Source: Rhynchopus sp. YZ270_cl-10
Lineage: Eukaryota > Euglenozoa > Diplonemea > Diplonemida > Diplonemidae
NCBI GenBank assembly: GCA_964035575.1
Contig: OZ037931.1
Coordinates: 195,567 to 259,566 of the forward strand
Length of the DNA: 64,000 bases
Direction of reading: 5' to 3'
Part shown: one piece after another, positions 1-9,294 of the stretch
How the letters are laid out: each line of letters starts with the position of its first letter
How positions within the stretch are numbered: the first letter of the stretch is position 1
Notes under the pieces: model-generated
What the model was told of the DNA's origin: nothing
Seen by the model: the letters and a program-made list of their open reading frames with translations, nothing else
Database searches by the model: none
Position numbers and translations under genes: made by a program

Positions 1-689
1 ACACGTCTTCTCCTTCTTCTTGTGCACAACCTCAAATGTCTCTGATGCTGGACGTTTGCCTGCAACTGACGTGAACATCCGCACCCACAACTACAGCAAC
101 CGCCTGCAGAGCCAATTTTTTTCTCGAAAATCCGGGATTTTTATTTTTTTGTTCCCCCCTTTTTTCGCTTTATTTGATCGCGTTGATCGATCGCATCCCA
201 CAGGCGAAACTCTCTGGGGGTGGGGTGGGGTAGAATGTACCTGAAATTGCTGTAGGGAAAAACAGGGAATTTTTTTCAGGGAATTTTTTTATTTTCCGGA
301 AATCCCAATCCCAATCCACATTTAGAAAAATCCCTGGTCTTAGGTTCATCAAAAAAAAAAAAAAAACGCGTTGCTTTTTTGAATCCCCCCCATCTCTCCT
401 TACCTCTCAACTTACAAAGTACTACAATGAAATGCAATACAAAACAAACAGAGTAGCAAAAACAAAAACAAAAACAAAAACAACAAAGTTGAAACAAACT
501 TTTTCAAACCCCCCATCTCTCCTTTCCCTTCGTTTCCCAGAAACTACTTACATTCGCCCCTTTTTCAAAGGGGGTTTTTTATAGGCACTGTGTTTATTTG
601 CAAGCTCACGTCTTTGTGTGATTCTTCCTTTTTTTTATTTTTAGAATTTTTTTTATAAAAGATTATCTGATGAATAGATGAATATCTTT

Positions 690-731
690 GGTACACTGTT
701 CACGAGAGGGCTTTGTATTTCACGTCAACTT
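690..731 (+). repeat. A-family short repeat
   Basis: Short copy starting at GGTACACTGTTCACGAGAGG and ending in the CTTTGTATTTC tail before a T-run. It begins at the same base as most other short A copies. Confidence 0.75.
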
Positions 732-2682
732 TTTTTTTTCTTCTTTTATTCAATGCCAAACCAGACAGATGGGTTTACTCGCCTGCGCAAGGAAGTCATT
801 GCAATCCTTTAGTAACCGACAATTTTTTTCCCCCCCGAAACGCCACGGATTGATGATTCAGCTGTCTACCCTCCCGCACTTCACTACACATAGCTGCGAC
901 ACTTTGTTGCAGCGTGACCACCACGTATGGGTCCACGTAGCCTCAGCGGGTAGACTTCGAGAAGAACGCGTCATTCTGTTATTTAGTCTCATTCCCCCAT
1001 CCTTTTTTTGTTTTTTTGTATGCAGGTCAGGGGTCTCAACAGTGGTCAATAATTTTGTTCACAGTAGCTGTCGAAATTAAGAGGGAGGTGAGGGGTGAGT
1101 TTCCCCCGAATGTAAATAAGCAAATGAGATTTATTTCTTTTGCTCAATTTAATAAATACACCTTTCCCCTGCTCCTCGCCAGATATTGTGGGTTATGTTA
1201 TTCCTTGTCGGAGACCCCCTGGACTGTGTCTTAGGTTGCTGCACGTTTTTGTCTACTTCATCCACGAGCTCCGTAACGAAAAAGAAAGAAAAATAATACC
1301 AGTAGCAGCCTATCGTGTAAGATCGTTGATCATGTACACCCAAAAGGCAGAGTTACACCACGAGAAGGGGAATACACCCCCCCACCCTTCCCCCCACATA
1401 CAAAACAAACGGAGTAGCAAAAACAAGAAACAAAAAACCAGAACAAACAAAACTTTCAAAACCCCCTTCCCCCACCACCGGTATTATTTGATTGTGATAT
1501 TGCAATGAGATGTAATCTTTTGCCCAGCACACGATGTTTTTAGCAACGGAGGGTAAAATACTGAGGTCGAGTCTTCGGATTTTCTGAAAATGCGAAGAGA
1601 TGGTTTTGCCTCTCCTTTGGTATTACCCGCTGTAGTAAAATCATTTTTTGCTGGACATATCACAATTATTAATGTCGGGGGGAAAGGGGGGGGAAAAAGG
1701 CACTAATGAGATTACTGGCGCAGATCTTAAATAAAATGGGTTTCGTAATTTGCATCTTTTCTGATGATGAGATGGTAAAAAGCCATGTGTGAAGGCCCTC
1801 GGACCTTTGACACTATTACAACCACGTCCTTTTTTATTTTTTTATCTACACTATTTCACAATTCTTCAAAAAAAAAAAAAAAAATGTACATGCGTCTGTG
1901 TGTCTGCTGCAGGGACCCAGCCCTGTACATGTAGTAACACAAAGCCTGAGAGTCATTTTCTCTTTCTTTTGGAATTTGATCACCTTCGGGCGGTGTTGTG
2001 TGCGCAGAATCTGTCTTCGGACAGAGGTTGTTGGTACTACAAAAAACAAAAACAAAACAAAAAAAAAAACAGAAACACAAAAATTGTCTGCATGTCTCTC
2101 CACTCCCTTTCCCCCCGCCCCCTGCTCTCACAGAAAAATTTTGTTTTTTTATTTTATTTGCAATCAACGAAACAAGTTTACCGATCCTATTATTTCAATC
2201 CACAGTTTTAGCCTGATGAGGGTCGTCGACTTCCGACTCAGGCTGGGCCAAACCATGGCAACCGTACTTATGTTATGTTTTCAGTTTTCCTTTTTTTAAA
2301 ATATAGTTACACATCAGAGTTATCTTCTTGCACAAACTCTGCTCTACAGGGAAGTGTCCTGGCAATCCTTCTATGACGTGCTTGCAACATCATACGAAGA
2401 ATCTTTCACCCTGGGTGAGGTGACAAAAAAAAAAAAAAATGTGCCTCGCACGATTGATCCCCCTCCTCCTCTCCCCCCTGACGTCAGTTACTTCAGAGTG
2501 GCAAGAGTACAACATTTTCCCTCGAAATGTTGATTCTTCCCAAATTAAAGTAGCGGAGCTTGCAAAAAAACACATTGTCTCCCCCTTTTTTTACCACAAA
2601 TGTTTCTCTCCCAACACTCTCTCTCCTTCGGTACAGTAAGGTATCGTGAAAATCAATTCTCAAAAAAATATAATCAAAAAAT

Positions 2683-2738
2683 ATAGTGGAGCACACTCTA
2701 GGGTGGCTACACTAATACAACCAAGTTTTCAAAAAAAA
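2683..2738 (-). repeat. D-family repeat, intact (empty-site) copy
   Basis: About 55 bp read on the minus strand as AAACTTGGTTGTATTAGTG, then CCACCCTAGAG, then TGTGCTCCACTATAT. It is a near-identical copy of the sequence at 16002 that is split by a hAT element, so it shows that target before insertion. Confidence 0.8.
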
Positions 2739-2952
2739 GGAAGTTTCTTCTTTGTTTGCATGACTCTAATTCCAGTTTGGGTATTGGGCATGACCATGTG
2801 AGTTCATGGAAAACGATGGTCTTATTTCTTCAGAACCTCAGGTGCAGAAAGCACTATTTTTTCTCTCTCTCTCAGATAGTGTCTGCTACCGTGTAACACC
2901 CATTCCTTATTTTTAGGCGATATTTTTCACAAGATCACTTCTTTTTTTAGGC

Positions 2953-3235
2953 TTTGTGCTCCTCTATAGCTTCTCCCACTGCTAAACGGGCAGAGGACCC
3001 CCAACCGGACCCTACATCACACAGGATTCGCGTCCCTGTGTTTGCACTGATCCCTGTTCATCTGGCTGATGAGTGGAAGCTTAAGTGGAAGGGAGTAGCA
3101 CACATCAGATGTAAACCACGAAATGGATGTAGGACTGCATGGTTGGGGGGTCCACCCCGGTGCACCCCCGGTCATTGTACCAAAGGTACACTGTTCACGA
3201 GAGGGCTTTTGTATTTCAACTCTACTTTTTTTTGC
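2953..3235 (+). repeat. A-family repeat, long copy
   Basis: About 280 bp shared with 26705-27000 and 56650-56905. It ends in the same GTACACTGTTCACGAGAGG plus TTTGTATTTCAA tail as the short copies. Long and short forms sharing one 3-prime end fit a retroposon with 5-prime truncated copies; no complete reading frame is visible. Confidence 0.75.
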
Positions 3236-3436
3236 CGGAAGGTTATCATAGTATGCAGTTGAAAACAGGCATTTTATGTACAAAAGAAGGCACTAGAAGG
3301 CGCACTTTATTTTCTGCACAGCCACACCATATTAGGCTGCCAATGATTTGTGTTTGTTTTGTTCTCTAAATGCTTGTAGTACAGCAGTCTTATTTTGTTG
3401 TTGTTTTTTTTATAAAACAGCTTGTTATCAATCCCA

Positions 3437-3630
3437 AAAAGATTGGAGGCAGCGCTGCGGGCAAGCAAAAAAAAAAAAAAACGGATTGAAAAAAAAGGAC
3501 AGAAGTTTGCTTGTTTCTTGGAGTACTCAGTTATCCACAACAACCATACTTCAGTTTAACATATTTTTTTCTCCTTTTTGTTTTCCCGGCTGTGAGCGCA
3601 CACACAAAAGACCCGATCTTTTTTTTCCCT
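3437..3630 (+). repeat. G-family repeat
   Basis: Starts at AAAGATTGGAGGCAGCGC and ends at GAGCGCACA...CCCGATCTTTTT. Related copies lie at 13930-14082 and 52330-52512. The ends are weakly inverted (AAAAAGAT and ATCTTTTT), so a MITE is possible. Confidence 0.6.
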
Positions 3631-3787
3631 TTCTTTTTTTTTTGCAGATGCTATGTGTGTTATATCATTAACACAACACGCAGCTGCGGACGCTTTGTGT
3701 TGCGCTGTTTTGCATATAGGATAGAAGATACAAGACAAACCCATTCATTGCAATACTTTTTTTGTGCATTTCTAGTTATAGCTTTTC

Positions 3788-3830
3788 AAGGTGACTATGC
3801 AACGAGGGGCTTAGGTTCATCTAATAACCC
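3788..3830 (+). repeat. B-family hairpin repeat (diverged)
   Basis: Diverged copy (AAGGTGACTATGCAACGAGG, then GGCTTAGGTTCATCTAATAA). The stem is partly degraded. Confidence 0.5.
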
Positions 3831-4255
3831 ACGGCACGGCACTCAGTCCAAAAAAAAGGAAAAAAGGGAAATGTTTATCAGAGCTATACAAATGTAGCGA
3901 GGAAGACTACGCCTGAAAATAGGCATGTCTAGAAAAACCTATCTGAGGCGTACTAATACTTATCAATCACGCTTCAGTCACGCCTGTATCGGGTCTTAGC
4001 GAGGTTTGTTCGGCCTCGTTGCATTGTATGTTTTGTGCAGCTCATCCTTTGGGTGTCTACACACTACGTTGGCCTATTTACCATTGACGTTGCTGCTCTT
4101 CGTTCGTAGAGAGCGAGCCATGCCTCACTGTTGCGATATGATACTGCTGTACGCTCGGGTGAGGTATACATCCCCTCACGCCCTGTCTTTTCCAAAGAAT
4201 CGACAGCAAAATGTGCGGGCCTCACCACACCCTTTTTTTAGTGACCGAACACCTA

Positions 4256-4565
4256 CACGGTGGACTCTTTCTGGAAAAGGGCAACTTAAAAAGAGGTCGA
4301 ACGAGAGGGAGTCCCGACTCACCCTTTTTGGAACTCCGGAATATAGTTGCCCTATCCCAGAAAGACTGCATAGGCAAAAAATAGGTGCATTGCGGACTCC
4401 TTCTGGCAAATGGCAAAGGGAAAAAGAGGTCCAACGGGAGGGAGTATCAACTCCCGCTATCGGGAGTCTCGACTCTCCCTTTCACTCCCGAAAGGGGGAG
4501 TTGATACTCCCCCCCTTTCGGAACTCCGGAATATGGTTGCCCTTTTCCTAAAAGAGTCCACCGTG
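4256..4565. mobile_element. Terminal-inverted-repeat element, TA-flanked
   Basis: Inverted ends of about 31 bp (CACGGTGGACTCTTTCTGG on the left; complement on the right through GAGTCCACCGTG), each flanked by TA. The interior has smaller inverted repeats around GGGAGT and AACTCC and no transposase. The terminal 12 bp resemble the element at 59917-60448. TA flanks suggest a Tc1/mariner-type non-autonomous element, but TA could be chance. Confidence 0.65.
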
Positions 4566-4816
4566 TAGGCTTTGTGTTGCGTCAGATTTTATATAAAAAA
4601 TGAAAATAACCCTCTTTTTCTCTTCTTCGATTGTATCTTTGCCAGTTTCTAATTAAAATATTACTCAGTACGTGGTGCTCGTGAACAAAGGACATCTGGA
4701 CAACTCTCTCTGTTTTCCCTCAAGATGGCTAAGTACGAGGAGCTCACGTTCATCGCATTAAAATTTTCAATGTTTCTTTCTTTTTGCTCAGAAAAAAATA
4801 TCTCAAAATAAACTAA

Positions 4817-4850
4817 AATAGTGGAGCTCATCCTCGAGTGTCGACACTAT
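4817..4850 (-). repeat. D-family fragment
   Basis: Short match to D (TAGTGGAGCTCATCCTCG, then GTGTC) in the minus orientation; diverged afterwards. Confidence 0.4.
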
Positions 4851-5001
4851 ATACACCGGTGTGTATGTGCATCTAGCGCAGCCACCATGGATCTGTGTAT
4901 GAGAATTTTTTTTATATCGCCGACCACTTTCCTCTCCTCTCCCCCTCCCTTTCCACCCCGGTTTGCCTTAAACGGCAGTTTTTTTCCCCTCCGGCTGTAC
5001 C

Positions 5002-5046
5002 AAGGTACACTGTCACGAGAGGGATCTGTATTTCAAGTCAAGTTTT
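5002..5046 (+). repeat. A-family short repeat
   Basis: AAGGTACACTGTCACGAGAG then ATCTGTATTTCAAGTCA before a T-run; short form with the usual start. Confidence 0.7.
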
Positions 5047-5312
5047 TTTTGTTGTGTGGGACGATCTGTGTGTGCCCGGGAGGGCACATTCATCTTGCAC
5101 ACTTTTCTTTTTCAGTTTTGATTCCATCGCTTTTTTTTTTCTTCTTTTTCTTCCCCCAAGTCACGCATTGCTCCTTACCCGGTAATACACCAGCATGTCG
5201 AACTCTTTTCTGCCTATTTTTTTTGAAGCATATAAAAAAATGGGTTTTGCAATTGAAGGGTTTTTATTGCGGTGGTTTTGCGTTGATGAGATTACCCCCT
5301 CTTTTTTTTTTG

Positions 5313-5435
5313 AAGGTGACTAAGCACGACCAAAGAATAATCTAATCAGACTAAGCACGAGCGGCTTAGGATCATCTTATAAACTTTTCTTTTTTTTTTT
5401 TAACTCTTTTTTTCAAAAGGTGACTAAGCACCAAG
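5313..5435 (+). repeat. B-family hairpin repeats, tandem copies
   Basis: Three consecutive copies or fragments: 5313-5330 (partial), 5348-5392 (CTAAGC stem, loop ACGAGCG, GCTTAG stem, then the ATCATCTTATAAACTTTTC tail) and 5417-5432 (partial). They lie about 230-350 bp upstream of the costars start codon. Confidence 0.75.
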
Positions 5436-5667
5436 TAGATTGATGAATAACCAATGTTCAAAACATTAAGCAATACAATCAGTACTACGTACGGACTTAG
5501 ACTCACCCCTTTTTAACATTTCTTTTCAAGATTTTGTATTCTTACCTGAAACCCCCTGAAAAGACCTGGAAAAAAAGCCCCTCCCCACATTTGATAAACA
5601 ACCTTTACTTTTCCCCTCCACACTCAAGCTTCTACTCAGAACGCAAAAAAAAAAAAGAGAAAAAAAA

Positions 5668-6884
5668 ATGTCTGGACACCAGCAGAAGGTCGATGAGGAA
5701 TGTGAGGAGATGAAGAAGGACATCATGCGGTTGGGCACTAAGGGCTCCGATGGGAAGTACGTTGTGAAGTTCGGACCCCTCTTCGACGATGAGAAGGGCC
5801 AGCAATATTACGAGGCAATAGTGGGAACGCTGAAGGCAGCGAAGAAAAAGGGGATTCTCACCTTCGAGGGACAGATGCTTCTTAAGGTACGTAAAAAAAA
5901 AACAAAAAAAAAACACTCAATTGGGGAGATCCGGGTGCCCGCAACAACAATATTCACAAAAAATCACAAAAAATCACAACAAATCACAACAAATCACACA
6001 AAATCACACAAAATAAATACAAAAAATCACAAAAAAAAAATTCTATTCACAACAAATCACAAAAAATCACAAAAATCACAAAAAATCACAAGCAATCACA
6101 AAAAAAAAATCCTATTCACAAACAATCACAAAAAATCACAAACAAAAAATCCTATTCACAAAAAATCACAAACAATCACAAAAAATCACAAAAAGTGGAT
6201 GTGATTTTTTGTGATTTTTTGTGATTGTTTGTGATTTTTTGTGAATAGGATTTATTTTTTGTGATTTTGTGTGATTTTTTGTGAATAAGATTTTTTGTTT
6301 GTGATTTTTTGTGATTGTTTGTGAATAGAATTTTTTTTTTGTGATTTTTTGTGATTTTTGTGATTTTTTGTGATCGTTTGTGTTTTTTTGCGAATAGGAT
6401 TTATTTTTTGTGATTGTTTGTGATTTTTTGTGAAGAGGATTTTTTTTTTGTGATTGCTTGTGAATATTGTTGTTGCGGGCACCCGGATCTCCCCATCAAT
6501 GTTTCAATGCAACGCGAGATATCTCCTCGGCGTGAAAGTGCTCAAATACCTACATCTCTTTTTCCTGCGAGACTCCTTGCTGTTACCTGTGTGGCAGGTG
6601 CCACAACACTGCTTCGGTGTCTTGCAACTCCCGCATTTCTCCGTTCCGTGTTCAAAGCACTGCAACCCTGCTACACATGTCGTACAATACACGGTCTCCC
6701 ATATCTTCATCCTACTGGATTGTCAACCTCATGAATTTCCACGAAAATGACAAAACCAGATATTTATTTGGATTTTGCTTCACTCACTTCTGATTCAAAT
6801 ATCCACCACAAAAACTCACAAAAAAAAATAATCACACAGGGAGCCCACGACGACGTCGAGATCAAACTGCTCATTGAGGCTTAA
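5668..6884 (+). CDS. ABRACL: Costars family protein (ABRACL-like), two exons
   Basis: Two exons, 5668-5886 and 6840-6884, join in phase 0 across a GT-AG intron of 953 bp to give 87 residues. The product matches costars proteins along its whole length: an N-terminal helix, then RLGTKGSDGKYVVKFG, GTLKAAKKKGILTF and the C-terminal GAHDDVEIKLL signature (GVHDDVDI in animals). Costars proteins are small winged-helix-like actin-regulatory proteins linked to the Rho/STARS pathway; a cytosolic role in actin dynamics is inferred. Length is typical for the family (about 80-90). The start ATG follows an A-rich leader. The intron is exceptional: it carries a near-perfect fold-back element (5922-6495) and an antisense Cys-rich open frame. 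The gene is apparently intact because the splice sites (GTACGT and ACACAG) lie outside the insertion. Confidence 0.93.
5922..6495. mobile_element. 574-bp fold-back element inside costars intron
   Basis: Two inverted arms of about 285 bp start TGGGGAGATCCGGGTGCCCG and then consist of TCACAAAAAA-type units. The sequence TCAAT flanks both ends directly (5917-5921 and 6496-6500), as a 5-bp target duplication would. No coding capacity is seen. A very long RNA hairpin would form in the pre-mRNA. The superfamily cannot be named from the ends. Confidence 0.85.
6504..6710 (-). CDS. Small Cys-rich ORF nested antisense in costars intron
   Basis: An ATG-started frame of 68 codons on the strand opposite costars, between the fold-back element and exon 2. 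It holds Cys/His pairs in the order CTTC, C, H, CGSC, CC, CGTC, H, as in small zinc-binding domains, then a basic tail (RRKKRCR). Base composition differs from the surrounding AT-rich intron, which argues for real or formerly real coding sequence. No family was recognised. It could be one exon of a longer gene, a fragment carried by a repeat, or chance. Confidence 0.3.
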   Translation of the reverse strand: MKIWETVYCTTCVAGLQCFEHGTEKCGSCKTPKQCCGTCHTGNSKESRRKKRCRYLSTFTPRRYLALH

Positions 6885-7186
6885 GAATATCTCTGATGTT
6901 CAGCCCAAAAAAGAAAAAAAATAATTGACGAATGCCAAAAACGTGCCAGAGAGGGATTCCGCCGCTTTTGATAGCGGATTTTTTTTTTTTTTTGTTCTAT
7001 TCCCCCACCCCCACCCCCTCTAGTGGGGTCCCCCCACACCACCCCCCTCTGGGGGGTATTGATTGGAAGGCACAGTAAGGATAACCTTCGTTTGTGATGT
7101 GCCGTGGCAGCCCCCGTGTGACATTTGAGACAGAAGAAAAAAAGGAAACCCCCTTTTTCGCCCCTCTTTTGTTTGCTTTGATTTCT

Positions 7187-7325
7187 TACGAACTCCGGCT
7201 GGGGAAATGACATCATTCCTGACAACAAACTTGTAGAAGCCAGCGCAGCTGATGCTGTGCGATAACGAATATGATAAGGTGACTAAGCACGAGAGGCTTA
7301 GGATCATCTTATAAACTTTTCTCTT
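7187..7325 (+). repeat. E+B repeat: retroposon-like 3-prime end
   Basis: A 90-bp coding-like part that reads GWGNDIIPDNKL in one frame is joined to a B-family hairpin (7276-7320; CTAAGC, ACGAGAG, GCTTAG, then ATCATCTTATAAACTTTT). The same joined unit occurs at 33289-33425 and, longer, at 56390-56648. It sits about 90 bp upstream of the next gene. Confidence 0.75.
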
Positions 7326-7415
7326 TGTTTACTATGATTTCTTCCAGGACCCTCCCCACATTTTTTTTTTTCCAGGAGTTGGAAACGACTTATCTTTGCC
7401 AAATATTTTTTGACA

Positions 7416-8279
7416 ATGTCGGACGGATGGAGTTATTCAAATGAAATGTACGTCGATGGGAAGAACATGTCGGTTCTTGATTGCAAAACCCCTGAGCAGG
7501 TGGAGAAATGCAAAGCACATTGTATGACACAAGGATACTTCGCGTTTACAACGTGGCGGGGGAAGGCGTTTTTTAGGGACCTTGGGAGAGGGGAGATTGC
7601 GAAGGAGAAGAAGAAGATGTTGGGGTCGGAGCTTTATATTGCACCTGCGGAGACAGCACAGAAAGCAAAGACAAAACCAAAACCAAAAACGAAGGCAAAG
7701 AAAACCGAGGTTTCTCCTCCTTCTCCTCCAAAAACACCAACAAAAGCTGCAAAACAATCACCTACACCTACCCAAACACAACTGACAGAGGTATACCAAG
7801 GGTTCAACCAATTCTCTGTAGAACAACCGATCTCTACCTTCTGCTTTCATTGCAAAAAGAGTATAGATGGGGAGCACCTTCTGGTCGAAATGCCAGGCCA
7901 AGGTGAGCTTCCGGTGCATGCAGAGTGCTATGAAGAGTGCATTCCAACCTGCGCATGGTGTCGAGTGGAGTTAACGGATTCATACGTTTTGTATAAGGGA
8001 CAGAAGTATGGGATTGTGACGTTGCATGAAGGGTGTAAGGATGCGTTCGTTGCAGGGAATGTGGGAACAAAGTCGGACCAGGATATCAAATCCCTGTCGT
8101 TGCCTTCTGCTGCAAGGAATGCAGGTAAAAACACCGATCGGCTTTTCATTGATGGTCTCAGTATGCAAGAACTGCAGCATGAGCTGGCACGGCGTGGTCT
8201 TGGTGTGCTCGCTTGCGGATCTCGGGCAGAGTTGATCCAGAGTCTGAGAGAACACTGGGAGGACCAGCTTGTTGCATGA
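7416..8279 (+). CDS. Zinc-finger (LIM/PHD-like) protein with SAP-like C-terminus
   Basis: 287 residues. The first ATG in the frame is 7416. Residues 1-75 carry spaced cysteines (LDC, KCKAHC) followed by an aromatic stretch, a little like a PAN/apple fold. A linker rich in Lys, Pro and Thr follows (about 80-125). Residues about 140-215 hold a zinc-ligand pattern CFHC, HAEC, CIPTCAWC, HEGC, as in LIM or PHD-type treble clefs. The last 50 residues (LSMQELQHELARRGL, GSRAELIQSLREH) read as a SAP-like helix-turn-helix, a DNA-binding fold often found in PARP and chromatin proteins. Known families make a nuclear or adaptor role plausible; this is inference. A possible distant relation is to PADR1/PARP-associated proteins. 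No intron is needed to read it through. Confidence 0.8.
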   Translation: MSDGWSYSNEMYVDGKNMSVLDCKTPEQVEKCKAHCMTQGYFAFTTWRGKAFFRDLGRGEIAKEKKKMLGSELYIAPAETAQKAKTKPKPKTKAKKTEVSPPSPPKTPTKAAKQSPTPTQTQLTEVYQGFNQFSVEQPISTFCFHCKKSIDGEHLLVEMPGQGELPVHAECYEECIPTCAWCRVELTDSYVLYKGQKYGIVTLHEGCKDAFVAGNVGTKSDQDIKSLSLPSAARNAGKNTDRLFIDGLSMQELQHELARRGLGVLACGSRAELIQSLREHWEDQLVA

Positions 8280-9294
8280 AGTGGTGAGGGCGGAGAGGGG
8301 GGGGTGGGGGGTGGGGTGGTGTAAAGGTGCCGGCAGACGTTATCTTTGTGATTTTTAGATTATTTTTTTTTTTCCCTCCACATTGAGTTGTTCGGATTTG
8401 GGAGAGAGCGCTTATGACCGGATCTGTTGAGGTCTGTTACAAAAAAAAAGGCTTCCTCTTCTCAAAACAGTATTCTTGGGGGATGGTTTGTGAGCTTTGA
8501 GCAGCTGTGGGGTTGGTTGCCGAGGAGGGTTTTCGAGGGGAAGGGGACATCCCAGAACGGGACGGCCATACGTTGGGAGTGAGGCAGAGAGCGAGGTCGA
8601 GCGAATATGATACTGTGGTGGTGGCGTGGCAACAGATGACCTTTTCAGGTTGCTCAAAAACTCATCCATACAATATGAAAGGGAGTGGGTTGTATACGTA
8701 CGGGGGGAAGGAAGGGAGAGAGAGAGAACATCAGTTGCTGTGTTGTTGTTGTTGTTGTTGTCTGCTTTGCTGTAGCGGTGTTTTGCTTTGTAGGGTGGGG
8801 TAGTGGGGGCTTGTAGTCCGACAAAGTGTGCAATATATCGAGATGTGTCGGTTCGCTTTCCGTGCTGCCTTGGAGTAATAAAGGAGGTAGAGGGGGAAAA
8901 CCCCCCACCCACCCAGATGAGTTGCAGATGGGTACACTATCACGTTGCGTGAATGTGCGGAACCACCTGTAGTACTGTACTGGGTTGCTGTGGGGAGGGG
9001 GGGGGGGTTTTTTTTTGGGGGTCTCTAGGTTCGTTTGGGTGGGTATATTGTGGTGAGCCTGGCTTTTGTTGCGCCCTATTGAGTGGGGCTTACCAACTTA
9101 TGTGTTGTTGTGTGTTATCTGAGTTGACAACCAACCATCATTTGGGTAGCAACGAAATGACCTTCCGGTAGCTCAGTTGGGGGGGAAGGCGGTGCTGTGC
9201 GAGAGAGGGGGTGTGCATTTCTCTTGAAGGTTGTGTGAGTGGCGTATTCCTCTGATCGGTCTTGGTAGCCTGCCCTGTGGTCTTGAACAAAACC
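8280..9294. other. Intergenic region, no supported gene
   Basis: G-rich and T-rich tracts. A minus-strand open frame spans 8412-8912, but its internal ATG leaves only 85 codons, Pro/Ser-rich without a motif, and it is not supported. A TTG trinucleotide run lies near 8745-8763. Confidence 0.5.

Larger units (their letters stand above)
1..5300. other. Gene-free AT-rich region with dispersed repeats
   Basis: No convincing gene was seen. Long T, A and C runs, short simple repeats (AAAAC units near 456-485) and degenerate copies of families seen elsewhere fill the stretch: A-type at 690, 2953 and 5002, D-type at 2683, G-type at 3437, B-type at 3788, and an inverted-repeat element at 4256. Open frames here are short, rich in Phe/Lys homopolymers, and lack motifs. 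Confidence 0.7.

Noticed and set aside
4006-4551. 181-codon plus-strand open frame
   Set aside because: Runs through the inverted-repeat element at 4256; no motif, mixed composition, starts in repeat DNA.
5941-6482. Lys/Ser/His/Asn-rich frames on both strands
   Set aside because: Produced by TCACAAAAA units in the fold-back element.
7276-7320. B repeats as tRNA genes
   Set aside because: A single short hairpin with no cloverleaf, no B box and no acceptor stem.
8412-8912. 166-codon minus-strand open frame
   Set aside because: No ATG near its start; Pro/Ser/Asn-rich with a trinucleotide run; nothing recognisable.
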